In this document: positions 1 to 9,354 of the stretch, piece after piece | Numbering within the stretch: the stretch's first letter is position 1 | Layout of the letters: each line of letters opens with the position of its first letter | From: Mucilaginibacter ginsenosidivorax | Lineage (GTDB): Bacteria; Bacteroidota; Bacteroidia; Sphingobacteriales; Sphingobacteriaceae | Assembly: GCF_007971525.1 (NCBI RefSeq) | Contig: NZ_CP042437.1 | Span: 1,054,001-1,118,000 of the forward strand | Length of the DNA stretch: 64,000 nt | Direction: 5' to 3' | Position numbers and translations under genes: made by a program | Notes under the pieces: generated by a model | Told to the model about the DNA's origin: nothing | The model's database searches: none | Seen by the model: only the letters and a program-made list of their open reading frames with translations

Positions 1-202
1 TGCCGAGTGACCTTAATAGCCCAGATGCTGGCATAAAACAATATAGTAGCCATTTGCCCGCTCATTACTCCATTACCCATTCACCAACAAACGAGGCCGC
101 ATCATAAATCAAAATACCCCTCTGAGAATCGCCTGTACGAAAATAGACTCCATCAGGTACCCGAATAAATCACAAAAAAAAGAAGCTTATCATGATTTAT
201 GA

Positions 203-457
203 TACAGCCCCGTTAAAACTAACTACTTTGATGTTTTTGTTGATTGCCCGATAGCTATTTGCGAGGAAAGGGATGTAAAGGGATTATACCAGCTGGCCCG
301 CCAAAATAAAATAAAAGCCTTCACCGGCATCTCGGCACCGTTCGTTTCGCCGCTTCATGCCAATTTGGTGTTAGACTCATCGCCGGAATATCCATATCAA
401 AGCATAACCAGGCTTTACAACAGGGTAATATCATTAATAAAGGCAGATGAATTTTAA
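203..457 (+). pseudogene. cysC: Adenylylsulfate kinase (CysC) C-terminal remnant
   Basis: The frame from 203 to the TAA at 455-457 encodes about 84 residues that read as the C-terminal half of APS kinase: FDVFVDCPIAICEERD, then KGLYQLARQNKIKAFTGI, then a LVLDSS segment. APS kinase phosphorylates adenylylsulfate to PAPS in sulfate assimilation. The N-terminal P-loop half is absent: a TGA at 200-202 precedes the open stretch, and the upstream 200 bases show no kinase-like reading in any plus frame. It is therefore a 5'-truncated remnant with no visible start. It lies downstream of the LacI gene, on the opposite strand. Confidence 0.7.
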
Positions 458-597
458 AAACTATTTTACCTCCGGGAATGATCTTTTTTAATCTGACGGA
501 CCGCTATCTGCCTACTATATTTGGCCTTTTTTAACCCTCATGTTTTGTGCGTAAATAACCATTCGTGCCAGAGTTGAAAGCAGGGGCCATAAGCTGA

Positions 598-1614
598 TCA
601 CAATCGTTGAGTGGATTCTCTGACGATGAGTTTTGTTGGCAGAATCACTTCTTCGGCAATAAAATATTTTTTAAAAATATGCTTCATCAGTAGTTCACAA
701 CTCCTTCTGCCAATCTCCTTCGCGGGTTCTTCTACGGTGGTTAAGGTAGGAGAAATAATTTCAGACATCGGATCATTTGTGAACCCTACAATACCTATTT
801 GCTTCCCTATTTTTATGTTCTTTTTTTTAAGGGTGAGCATTGCTCCAATCGCTTTTCTGTCGTTAACGGCGAAAACGGCATCTGGTTTTTCTTTGCACTT
901 TAGTAATTGCATCATATCTGCCGTGCCGCAATTTTGGGTGAAGCCAGAATGAATGATCCATTCTTTTTTAACAGGAAAGTTATGTTCTTTTAATGCCAAA
1001 AGGTACCCTTCCATCCGTCTTTCTGTAAACAACAATCCTGGCGGGCCTGTAATGTGTGCAATTTTTTTATAGCCATTTTTTATTAGATGATCTACTGCTG
1101 CATATGCGCCGTTAAAATCATCCTGCATTACTTTTGATGTATCTATATTGGATGCTACCCTGTCAAAAAAAACGATGGGTATTCCCATATTTATAATCTT
1201 GGTAAAGTGCTCGTCCTGGTCCGATTCGGATGATACACAAAGTAAAAGTCCGTCAATATTCCCTGGCGAAATATCATGTAGAATATCCCTTTCGCGTTCG
1301 GCGGAATCATTAGTTACATAAAGCACGATATTATATCCGTTTTTATAGGCCACTTCCTGGATGCCGGAAATAACAGTAGAGAAATAATAATTCACAACTG
1401 CCGGCAAAACAATACCAATGTTATGAGAGCTATTTGTTACCAGGCCAATCGCATTATAATTAGGCTTATAATTCATTTCGAGGGCTTTATTCAGCACCAG
1501 TTGCCTTGTTTCCTGATTGACGTCATAAGTGTCTCTTAACGCCCTTGAAACAGTGGCAACCGATATATTTAATTCTTTTGCGATATCTTTTATAGTAACA
1601 GCATGGGGCTTCAT
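598..1614 (-). CDS. LacI-family transcriptional regulator
   Basis: A 338-residue one-domain-plus-effector repressor of the LacI/GalR family. The N-terminus (residues 7-28) has the classic helix-turn-helix TIKDIAKELNISVATVSRAL followed by the hinge. Residues from about 60 onward form the periplasmic-binding-protein-like sugar sensor, with the usual segments DGLLLC, IPIVFFDR and ITGPPGLLFTERR. It is the last gene of a long minus-strand cluster, 167 bp after GH78. It is the only LacI-type protein in the window, so it is the natural candidate to bind the two identical operators at 21155-21168 and 25145-25158. Its effector is unknown; a mono- or disaccharide released by the locus is likely. The start gives a normal-length N-terminus. 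Confidence 0.93.
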   Translation of the reverse strand: MKPHAVTIKDIAKELNISVATVSRALRDTYDVNQETRQLVLNKALEMNYKPNYNAIGLVTNSSHNIGIVLPAVVNYYFSTVISGIQEVAYKNGYNIVLYVTNDSAERERDILHDISPGNIDGLLLCVSSESDQDEHFTKIINMGIPIVFFDRVASNIDTSKVMQDDFNGAYAAVDHLIKNGYKKIAHITGPPGLLFTERRMEGYLLALKEHNFPVKKEWIIHSGFTQNCGTADMMQLLKCKEKPDAVFAVNDRKAIGAMLTLKKKNIKIGKQIGIVGFTNDPMSEIISPTLTTVEEPAKEIGRRSCELLMKHIFKKYFIAEEVILPTKLIVRESTQRL

Positions 1615-1781
1615 TTTTAAAAGTGATTAAAGAGATACAATTTAATCTTTTAAAACACTAATATTCAATTTAAGTAGAAAATGATTTGAAATATATTATT
1701 AAACGTACTGAACTTCACCCTTCCATTGAATTAAAGCCTCTTGATGTTTTATAATAAATCAACAGGAATTACCATCGGCAG

Positions 1782-4499
1782 CTACTTTTCTGATACAACA
1801 AAATGATAAATCCCCGACCCCAATGTAAGCACCACGTAACCGCTTTCAGGTTCAATTTTGGTAGATGATGTTAACGCTGCGCCACTTTCTGTTACTTCAT
1901 CGGCACTGTTTGCAGGAACAAAAACTGTTGCAGTGGTATTTGCAGGAATTTCAACATCCATCAAAACCTTGCCTTTCTCAAGCACCCAGCTGCTGCTCAG
2001 TTTGCCATAATAGGTTTGTAAAGCAGCGGAAGCGTTTGTAAATCCTCCGCCAATATGAGGCTGAATTTTAATATGCTTATATCCCGGCCCGTCATCATAA
2101 CTATCCAGCCCGGCCATAACCCGGTACATCCAGTCGCCTATGGCGCCATAGGAGTAATGGTTAAATGAATTCATAGCAGGCGACTCAAAAGTACTATCGG
2201 GTTTTATCCCATCCCATCTTTCCCAAACTGTTGTTGCCCCCATTTTTACTGGATACAACCACGACGGGTAATCTTGCTGCAATAAAAGCTTATAAGCTAT
2301 ATCTGCATACCCGAACCGACTTAAAACATGACACAGATAAGGCGTGCCTAAAAAACCGGTAGTGAGGTGATTACCGTAACTTATAATATTTTCTACCAGG
2401 CGCACGGCGGCTTGCTGCCTAAGCTCGTCGGGAAGCATATCAAAATTCAAGGCAAGTACGTAGGCTGTTTGTGTGCCGGATACCAACCGCCCGGTGGCGG
2501 TTACATATTCCTTTACGAATGCCTGTTTTACATTTGCCAGCAAAGCCTCATAAACAGGTATATCTTCTTTGTTTCCTAAAACCCTGGCGGCGTTTATCAG
2601 TAATTGGATAGAATTGGCGTAAAAGCATTGTGCTATCAGAAATTTATCTGTTACAGCCGCTTTGCCGTCCCTATCATCATCCGGGCTGTAAAATAACCAG
2701 TCGCCGTAATGTATGCCTGTATTCCACAAATTATTGTGGCTGCTATTCCGGATAAATTCAACCCACTTTTTCATACCCGGGTATTGCTGTTCAAGAACTC
2801 GTTTGTTACCGTAAGCAACATATAAATTCCAGGGCACAATACAGGCGGCATCGTCCCAACCGGCCGATCCGGACCTGCGCTGGCCCAATACATCCGGTAT
2901 AACAAAAGGAACGCTGCCATTGGGCAGCTGATCTGCGCTAACATCTTTTAACCACTTGGTAAAGAAATTATCGACATTCATGTTAAATGCGGCGGTCCTG
3001 AAAAAAACCTGGGCGTCGCCGGTCCAACCCAAACGCTCGTCGCGTTGCGGACAATCGGTAGGAACATCGATAAAGTTACTTTTTTGCCCCCACTGAATAT
3101 TATGCTGCAACTGGTTAATCAAAGCGTTTGACGAACTGAAGGTGCCTGCAGGTGGTATATCTGAATATAAGGCAGTCGCCGTAAAGTTTTCCGGCTTCAA
3201 CTCTCCTGGATATCCTTCAACCTTTATATAACGGAAACCGTGCCATGTGAAATGCGGTTTAAACGATTCCTCTCCACCCCCCTTTAAAATATATGTATCC
3301 TGCGCTTTTGCCGCGCGCAGGTTGGCAGTGTAAAAATTTCCGTCCTTGTCCAAAACTTCGGCATGCGATACGATGATCTTATCTCCTTTTTTGCCGTTTA
3401 CTTTAAGCGTCACCCAACCCGCCAGATTCTGGCCAAAGTCAACTACGTGCTCACCGGCAGGGGTTGTGAATATCTTTGCGGGCTTAAAGCATTCTTTCTC
3501 TCTGATAGGTTCATTAACGGTGGCTACCAATATATTCATAGGATGATTGGTAACCTTTACACTGGCCCAGCGGGTATCATCATATCCAGGCAACATCCAC
3601 CCTTTTTTCTCGCACCCCGCGTCAATTGTTTCGCCGTTGTAAATCTGCGAGTAAAGAATTGAGCCGGTGGATGATTTCCAGCTATCATCGGAGGTAATGG
3701 TAGAGGTAGTTCCGTCGGCGTATGTAATTTCGAGTTGAAAAAGCAGGGCTATATCGTTTCCATACATGTTCTCTTTATTCTTAAAACCGATAATACCACG
3801 GTACCAGCCATTGCCAAGGGTGGCTGTTATAGCATTATTGCCTTTTGCTACCATATTGGTTACATCATACACCTGGTACTGTAACCGTTTATTATATGAT
3901 GTCCATCCCGGTGTAAAATAAGCATCACCAATCTTAACCCCGTTTATTTGTGCTTCATATAACCCGTGGGCCGTTATATACGCTATGGCAGATAAAATTT
4001 TTTTATTGGCCAAAAACACTTTCCGGAATAGCGGGCTTGGGCGCATTACGCTATCTTCTGTATAGCCCGGTTCTATCCATTTAGCTTTCCAGTCACTTAC
4101 GTTCAAGAATGCCATCCGGAAGGATGCCGTGTCGCTAACCGCAGGCTTTTTATTATAGTTATCCCAAACTTTTACTACCCAAAAATACGGCTTACCACTT
4201 TGAAGCGGGCTGCCGGCGTACGGTACAAATACAGATTCGGAAGTCAGCACTTTACCCGAATCCCAAAAAACTTTGCCTTTTGCCGAAGTGAATACCTGTA
4301 TCTGATAAGCTGCCTGGAAAACGTTCCTTTTGCTGCTTGACAGTTGCCAGCTGAAACGGGGCATCGTCTCATCTAACCCTATTGGATTAGTTCGATTTTC
4401 TGTCAATAGCTTATAAACGGAAAGCTGTGCAACCGAACTGGTAACAATAAGCAGCATATTGATAAGCAGGCAAATGATCTTTTTCATGGCGGGCATCAT
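1782..4499 (-). CDS. GH78 alpha-L-rhamnosidase, secreted
   Basis: Inverting alpha-L-rhamnosidase removing terminal L-rhamnose from a glycan. The order is signal peptide (best start is Met5, MKKIICLLINML), N-terminal beta-sandwich domains including the rhamnose-binding-like region to about residue 370, the (alpha/alpha)6 catalytic barrel at about 450-800, and a C-terminal beta domain. The catalytic stretch PTDCPQRDERLGWTGDAQ places the general acid at E488, and TTVWERWDG places the general base at E760, by homology with characterised GH78 enzymes. Length (905) is typical. It lies 23 bp downstream of the transporter gene and is co-transcribed with it. Its presence indicates rhamnose in the substrate of this locus; no rhamnose catabolic genes are in the window. 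Confidence 0.93.
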   Translation of the reverse strand: MMPAMKKIICLLINMLLIVTSSVAQLSVYKLLTENRTNPIGLDETMPRFSWQLSSSKRNVFQAAYQIQVFTSAKGKVFWDSGKVLTSESVFVPYAGSPLQSGKPYFWVVKVWDNYNKKPAVSDTASFRMAFLNVSDWKAKWIEPGYTEDSVMRPSPLFRKVFLANKKILSAIAYITAHGLYEAQINGVKIGDAYFTPGWTSYNKRLQYQVYDVTNMVAKGNNAITATLGNGWYRGIIGFKNKENMYGNDIALLFQLEITYADGTTSTITSDDSWKSSTGSILYSQIYNGETIDAGCEKKGWMLPGYDDTRWASVKVTNHPMNILVATVNEPIREKECFKPAKIFTTPAGEHVVDFGQNLAGWVTLKVNGKKGDKIIVSHAEVLDKDGNFYTANLRAAKAQDTYILKGGGEESFKPHFTWHGFRYIKVEGYPGELKPENFTATALYSDIPPAGTFSSSNALINQLQHNIQWGQKSNFIDVPTDCPQRDERLGWTGDAQVFFRTAAFNMNVDNFFTKWLKDVSADQLPNGSVPFVIPDVLGQRRSGSAGWDDAACIVPWNLYVAYGNKRVLEQQYPGMKKWVEFIRNSSHNNLWNTGIHYGDWLFYSPDDDRDGKAAVTDKFLIAQCFYANSIQLLINAARVLGNKEDIPVYEALLANVKQAFVKEYVTATGRLVSGTQTAYVLALNFDMLPDELRQQAAVRLVENIISYGNHLTTGFLGTPYLCHVLSRFGYADIAYKLLLQQDYPSWLYPVKMGATTVWERWDGIKPDSTFESPAMNSFNHYSYGAIGDWMYRVMAGLDSYDDGPGYKHIKIQPHIGGGFTNASAALQTYYGKLSSSWVLEKGKVLMDVEIPANTTATVFVPANSADEVTESGAALTSSTKIEPESGYVVLTLGSGIYHFVVSEK

Positions 4500-4522
4500 T
4501 CAATAAAAAGAATTTTAGGGGG

Positions 4523-5809
4523 CTAAAGGACAGCTTTTTGCATTTTGGGTATTATAAAATGAATAATTACCCAGGCCAGCATAAACGAGCTTCCACATAC
4601 GATAAAGATAATATTGTATCCGGCCACAATGTTGCCTGCATTTTTATAAAAATCAAGAATATAACCAATAAAGACTGGAAAAAGTACGCTGCCTATGGCC
4701 CCTGCCATGCCGCCTAAACCAACAACCGAACTGATGGCTTTTTTGGGAAACATATCCGGAACTATGGCAAAAATATTTGCGCTCCATGACTGGTTTGCTG
4801 CAACTGAAATACTTATTAATGTAACCACAACCCACATATTGGTAGTATACCTGGAAAGAATGATGAGAATAACACAGATTGCTGATATAAACAGCGCAAT
4901 TTTCCGGGCTTTATAAACAGGATAACCTTTTTTTATCAGCCAGGATGAAAGATAGCCCCCGCCGAGGCTGCCCAACATAGCCCCTGAATAAATGATGGCC
5001 AACGGTAAACTGGGCTTTTTAAGGTCGAGATGAAAATAGGAACTAAAGTAAGATGGAAGCCAGAACAGAAAAAAAAACCAAATAGGATCGGTAAAAAACT
5101 TGCCCGCTATAAACGCCCATGTTTGCTTCAATTTAAGCAGCCTGCCCCAGGTTACATTGCCGGTAGTAACCTCTGCATTATATTCATCGTCGCTATGGAT
5201 ATAGTCAAATTCGGACTTTGTAAGGCGCTTTTGTTTTGCGGGTATTTCGTAAAAAATGAGCCATAATGCAAGCCAGATGAAACCCAATGATCCGGTTATC
5301 AGAAACGCCGCCTGCCAGCCGTAAACCGCCAATAACCATGGCACCAATATAGGACCAACACATGCCCCGATATTAGAACCTGAATCAAGTATACCAATAG
5401 CCAGCGCTCTTTCTTTTTTAGGAAACCACTCTGCAGTAGTTTTAACGCCCGCCGGGTAATTTCCGGATTCACCTAAACCAAGAAAGCCTCTCACCAGTCC
5501 AAAGCCAAGGGTACTTTTAACAACGGTATGCAGCATTGCGGCAATACTCCATAGCGTTATAGATATGGTGTAACCCATTTTTGTACCAATTTTATCAATT
5601 ATCCTTCCGTAAACCAACTGGCCCAAGGCATAACAAGCGGTAAATGCCATCACAATCCGGCTGTAGTCCATTTCAGTCCAACTGAATACTTTCTCCAGTT
5701 CCGGTTTTAACAATCCGAATATTTGCCTGTCGATATAGTTTATTGTGGTAGCCGCAAAAAGAAAGACACAGACAATCCACCGGTAATTTTTGATCTTTGA
5801 TCCTGACAT
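4523..5809 (-). CDS. MFS sugar-acid transporter, ExuT/ACS family
   Basis: A 428-residue inner-membrane major facilitator with about 12 hydrophobic segments. The N-terminal part (NYIDRQIFGLLKPELEKVF), the loop-2/3 motif with GRIIDKIGTK, and RGFLGLGESGNYPAGVKT are typical of the anion:cation symporter group that includes hexuronate transporter ExuT. It likely imports a uronic acid, or a short uronate-containing product, from periplasm to cytoplasm by proton symport. It sits between the amidohydrolase and GH78 genes, and uronate import fits the GH88 in the same cluster. Substrate is inferred from family and context only; related proteins also carry galactonate or other sugar acids. Confidence 0.85.
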   Translation of the reverse strand: MSGSKIKNYRWIVCVFLFAATTINYIDRQIFGLLKPELEKVFSWTEMDYSRIVMAFTACYALGQLVYGRIIDKIGTKMGYTISITLWSIAAMLHTVVKSTLGFGLVRGFLGLGESGNYPAGVKTTAEWFPKKERALAIGILDSGSNIGACVGPILVPWLLAVYGWQAAFLITGSLGFIWLALWLIFYEIPAKQKRLTKSEFDYIHSDDEYNAEVTTGNVTWGRLLKLKQTWAFIAGKFFTDPIWFFFLFWLPSYFSSYFHLDLKKPSLPLAIIYSGAMLGSLGGGYLSSWLIKKGYPVYKARKIALFISAICVILIILSRYTTNMWVVVTLISISVAANQSWSANIFAIVPDMFPKKAISSVVGLGGMAGAIGSVLFPVFIGYILDFYKNAGNIVAGYNIIFIVCGSSFMLAWVIIHFIIPKMQKAVL

Positions 5810-5914
5810 TATTATTGATTTATATTTATTTGTATTTTTTTACGCTATCCTTAATTCAAGATCGTTTGTTATCTAATCTCCAATACATATTCTCCACCCT
5901 GGCTTAATTCCCTA

Positions 5915-7084
5915 TTACTTTGGGACCCCGGGGATCCATTTTTGAGCATTTTTATAATATATTTTATCAACCACCGTGCGCGGTAGTTTTAAACCATAAA
6001 ATTCTCCTTCAACTTTAGGAACCCGCATTTTTTGGTTGGTTGTAAAAAATCGCCAATGCCTTAGCCAAACTTCATGCGCATGTTTTCGTAGCCCTTCGGG
6101 TGTTGTTATATGTTCATTTACAATATCCATTGCATCATGCCGCATATCTGTTCCGTATAGTATTCTGTCCTGGTATTTTATAAAAAAGTCGTGCACGCCC
6201 TGCCAATTTGTTTTTGCCTGGTATTGCAAATGCGATACCCGCTCGGCCATATCCACTGCCATATTGGGATATTTATCCAGTGTTTTGCCCAATTCGGCCA
6301 CGCTCCATTCCAAAGCCCCTAAATGCGCCCCGATAAATTGCAGCTTGGGGTTTTTATCCAGCATATGATCTCTTACCTTCAGGTAATACTCGTACGATGG
6401 GCGGTCGGGATGTAAGTACATATACTCCTCACTATGTGCTGCAGCATAATCGCGGTTGCCTTTTACCGTCATTTTATCCAGCGGAAGCCATGAATTTTTA
6501 TGTTCGCCTAAATGGCCTATAAGTGGAATATGATTAATAGCAAGGTAGTTAAATATGGTATCGAACCTTGCATTATCAACAAAAACCAATTTGTTATTTT
6601 TATCCCTCAGCTGCATGCCCACGTTTTTCCACACTTTAACTGCAACTGCACCTTTGGCAAATGAATTCCTCAAATAGGCGATAACCTCACTTTGCCAGCC
6701 AGGTTCATTATAGTTTTTTAAAGAGAAGGTAGTTGCATAGGCAACAAGCCCCGGATAGGCCTTTACCAACTTGATGGCATAATCCTGCTGTTCTTCAATG
6801 GGTGTACCAGATGAGCTGTATACGTTAATCGTCAGCATCCTAAAATTGTCTGCCTTTGCCTGGTTAATAAATGCCGTATCTATATCCTCGGTTAAATGTA
6901 CATGTGAGTCAATCTTTTTAACCTTCTTAAAATCATCAAAAGTATAGTATTGTCCTCCCAAAACATCATTTGGTAGTTTGTTCGTTTTTTTCTGCGGATA
7001 ATCTTGAGACGACAGTAAAATTACCGGCAAACCCAGGCAGGTAAGCCTTGTGATCATTTTAAGCATTGATGTACCTTTAATCAT
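5915..7084 (-). CDS. Exported amidohydrolase family 2 metal-dependent hydrolase
   Basis: A 389-residue TIM-barrel hydrolase of the amidohydrolase-2 group. The N-terminus is a signal peptide (Met7 or Met10 are good alternative starts, with LTCLGLPVILLSS as core). The first metal motif is KIDSHVHL (H61, H63), followed by IGHLGEHK, FIGAHLGALEW and YGTDMRHD, which supply further metal ligands. Relatives include lactonases acting on sugar-acid lactones and decarboxylases. A periplasmic lactonase or esterase acting on a uronate or rhamnose product fits the neighbours but is not shown by the sequence. It lies 38 bp downstream of an acetyltransferase-like gene and about 100 bp before the transporter. 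Confidence 0.75.
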   Translation of the reverse strand: MIKGTSMLKMITRLTCLGLPVILLSSQDYPQKKTNKLPNDVLGGQYYTFDDFKKVKKIDSHVHLTEDIDTAFINQAKADNFRMLTINVYSSSGTPIEEQQDYAIKLVKAYPGLVAYATTFSLKNYNEPGWQSEVIAYLRNSFAKGAVAVKVWKNVGMQLRDKNNKLVFVDNARFDTIFNYLAINHIPLIGHLGEHKNSWLPLDKMTVKGNRDYAAAHSEEYMYLHPDRPSYEYYLKVRDHMLDKNPKLQFIGAHLGALEWSVAELGKTLDKYPNMAVDMAERVSHLQYQAKTNWQGVHDFFIKYQDRILYGTDMRHDAMDIVNEHITTPEGLRKHAHEVWLRHWRFFTTNQKMRVPKVEGEFYGLKLPRTVVDKIYYKNAQKWIPGVPK

Positions 7085-7122
7085 ATATTAAACTTGTTTT
7101 GTTAAATACTAAGCCGTTAAAC

Positions 7123-8235
7123 CTAAATTTTGATAAATACCTTTTTCCTGAACATGTACCAGCACAAAAACCACTCAAGTAAAAAGGTTAGTGCAGACGC
7201 AATTATCCCGATGAACAATACCGGCAGATGAGTTGGGCTGAGGAAAGCCGCCGTTATACTATTAACGTACTCGTTAATTCCGCTGGAAATGGTTTCTATA
7301 AAAAGGTAAATAAACAGCGAATTCATGCCCACTACCGTAACGATCCAGGCGTATCGGGTATGCCCTTTAATATCATTCCACCAGTATAAAACGGCCAAAG
7401 CAAGCAGGCACCATCCACCCGAAACCAGTACAAATGAACTTGTAGCAATCCTTTTAATAATTGGGGTAAGAGCAACTCCTTCCACGTATCCCATAGCAAG
7501 CAAAATAATTCCGGCCATCATTAACCACTTTAATTTTAAACCGGCTGGTTTATTTGACAACAACAGCGACCCGGCCATCATTCCCCAGATGGTATGGCAT
7601 GCTGTTGGAATAAAATTGATGGTAACCCAGCCACCTTTACTGATCTTGTGCACCAATAAAAGGTCGACATAGTTCCCGAAGTTATGCTGATTGGTAAAGG
7701 GCTGATTAAAGCCGCTTACATTGGTAAAGCGATATACAATTTCGGTAAAAAGCAGCAAAAAAAAACTAAAAAGGATTTGGTTTTTAACTGACCAGCTAAA
7801 AATAAGGAAGGCTATCAACGTGGTAAATGCAAGCTGAGCCAAAACATTCCACAGCTCAAAATTAAGGCCTTCGGGTTTTACAATCCTTGTCCATACACCC
7901 CAGAACAACAAAAGGGCCGACCGTTTTAATGTTTTTATAAACGATTGCCGCCAGGGCGAACCGTGCTCCTGTTGCCGGTGCAATGAATAGGACATTGCGG
8001 CACCGGCAATAAACATAAAGCCGGGCTGAATAAGATCCCAAAACCGGAGTCCGTTCCAGGGATGATGGAAAAATTGCTGCACAATAACAGTAAAACCAGT
8101 GCCGGCTGTTGCGGCATCTAATTTTTCAAATAAGCCGGTACCCTCCAATATCAGCAAAATCATGATAAACCCACGCATAAAATCAAGGGATATCAACCGT
8201 TGCCGGGGCTCAAAAGAATGAGTTGGATTAACCAT
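7123..8235 (-). CDS. HGSNAT-like membrane acetyltransferase, paralogue 2
   Basis: A polytopic inner-membrane protein (370 residues, about 10 hydrophobic segments) of the heparan-alpha-glucosaminide N-acetyltransferase / NagX / DUF5009 family. The N-terminal RLISLDFMRGFIM motif and the loop HHPWNGLRFWDLIQP match the family. His57 aligns with the active-site histidine (H269) of human HGSNAT in its KHASWNGL stretch. Family members are thought to pass acetyl from cytosolic acetyl-CoA across the membrane to an amino sugar. It is about 40% alike by eye to the gene just upstream (8266-9351), including NQPFT.(D/N)HNFG, so the two arose by tandem duplication. Substrate is inferred. Confidence 0.83.
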   Translation of the reverse strand: MVNPTHSFEPRQRLISLDFMRGFIMILLILEGTGLFEKLDAATAGTGFTVIVQQFFHHPWNGLRFWDLIQPGFMFIAGAAMSYSLHRQQEHGSPWRQSFIKTLKRSALLLFWGVWTRIVKPEGLNFELWNVLAQLAFTTLIAFLIFSWSVKNQILFSFFLLLFTEIVYRFTNVSGFNQPFTNQHNFGNYVDLLLVHKISKGGWVTINFIPTACHTIWGMMAGSLLLSNKPAGLKLKWLMMAGIILLAMGYVEGVALTPIIKRIATSSFVLVSGGWCLLALAVLYWWNDIKGHTRYAWIVTVVGMNSLFIYLFIETISSGINEYVNSITAAFLSPTHLPVLFIGIIASALTFLLEWFLCWYMFRKKVFIKI

Positions 8236-8265
8236 GAGCGTTTTTTATTTGAAGCTTTAATACTT

Positions 8266-9351
8266 TTAAATCCTGATGAATATTTTTCGCTTGTACAAAA
8301 AGTAACAGATATACCACATCATACCAGATACAACAAGTATTGTGGCGGTAGTAATGGCGTCAGGACTTATCCAGCCAAAAAGCCTGTTGGTAACCGGTTT
8401 AGCAAGGTTCATCAGCACAAGCCTGCCTCCTGAGTGCCAGAATAGGTAAATAAATAGAGGGTTCATGCCAACAATTGCAAAAAAAACAACACCCTTTTTT
8501 AAATGAAGCACATCAATCAGCAAGTAGCAAACGGCTAGGCCAACAAATGCATATCCTCCGCTTAATATGATAAATGAGCTTGTGCAAATACGCTTAATAA
8601 CAGGAATATACATACCAAGGGCATACCCGGCTATAATACCAGCAATACCTATGGTAAGCAGTATCCCCACTTTTTTTTGAGGCGCATAATCTTTCATTAG
8701 TATCATCCCGGCAATTACCCCCCAAATGGTGTGGGCCGTTGTAGGAATAGCGTTAAATGCAACCCATCTGTCTTCGCTTAGCCCCCCGGTTAGGAAAACA
8801 TCGAACCATGAGCCAAAATTATGATCGGCAGTAAAAGGCTGATTGAAGCCATGAACAGGCCAGGCCCGGTAGATGACGTCGGTTAAAACAATTAATATAA
8901 CCGAAACCAGCACCTGCCATTTGATGGCCTTACGCATTACCAAAAAGGCAATAAGGTAGGTAACTGATAACTGAGCGAGGACATTGGTAAAAGAAGATTT
9001 TGTTTCGGAAGATACAAGCCAGCCAAGGAAGAGCAATAAAAGCGACCGTTGTAAAACGCCCCGTAACGATTTATTCCAGCTTTCGCCTTTGGCCCATTTT
9101 CTTGAAAAAGAAAATGGCATTGCAACGCCAACAATAAACATAAAAAAAGGCTGAATAAGGTCCCAGGCGGTAAGTCCCTGCCAGTTGGCGTGGTCCATTT
9201 GCCGGCCCAGGAGCGAAACAACCGGGTTGCTGCTGGCCGTACTAAACAACTGCCCGTAACCCGATACCAGCATAAACATGGTAAAGCCACGAAAAAAATC
9301 AACAGAAAGAATGCGCTCCTGTTCAGGATTCAGTTTATCCGGCTTTATCAT
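8266..9351 (-). CDS. HGSNAT-like membrane acetyltransferase, paralogue 1
   Basis: A 361-residue multi-pass membrane protein of the same HGSNAT/NagX/DUF5009 family as its neighbour. Landmarks are RILSVDFFRGFTMF near the N-terminus, the loop DHANWQGLTAWDLIQPFF with His54 in the place of the human catalytic histidine, FNQPFTADHNFGSW and AIPTTAHTIWGVIAG. It begins 4 bp after the end of the SGNH esterase gene and is 31 bp from the second copy, so the three are translated from one message. Together with GH20 and GH109 it suggests handling of amino sugars with free amines. An alternative is O-acetylation of a cell-surface or substrate sugar; nothing in the sequence decides this. Confidence 0.83.
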   Translation of the reverse strand: MIKPDKLNPEQERILSVDFFRGFTMFMLVSGYGQLFSTASSNPVVSLLGRQMDHANWQGLTAWDLIQPFFMFIVGVAMPFSFSRKWAKGESWNKSLRGVLQRSLLLLFLGWLVSSETKSSFTNVLAQLSVTYLIAFLVMRKAIKWQVLVSVILIVLTDVIYRAWPVHGFNQPFTADHNFGSWFDVFLTGGLSEDRWVAFNAIPTTAHTIWGVIAGMILMKDYAPQKKVGILLTIGIAGIIAGYALGMYIPVIKRICTSSFIILSGGYAFVGLAVCYLLIDVLHLKKGVVFFAIVGMNPLFIYLFWHSGGRLVLMNLAKPVTNRLFGWISPDAITTATILVVSGMMWYICYFLYKRKIFIRI

Positions 9352-9354
9352 TTT

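Noticed and set aside
65..166. Minus-strand open fragment reading IRVPDGVYFRTGDSQRGI to EWVME-stop
   Set aside because: Protein-like, but only 33 codons, with a stop immediately upstream and no family I recognise; not enough to call a gene or pseudogene.
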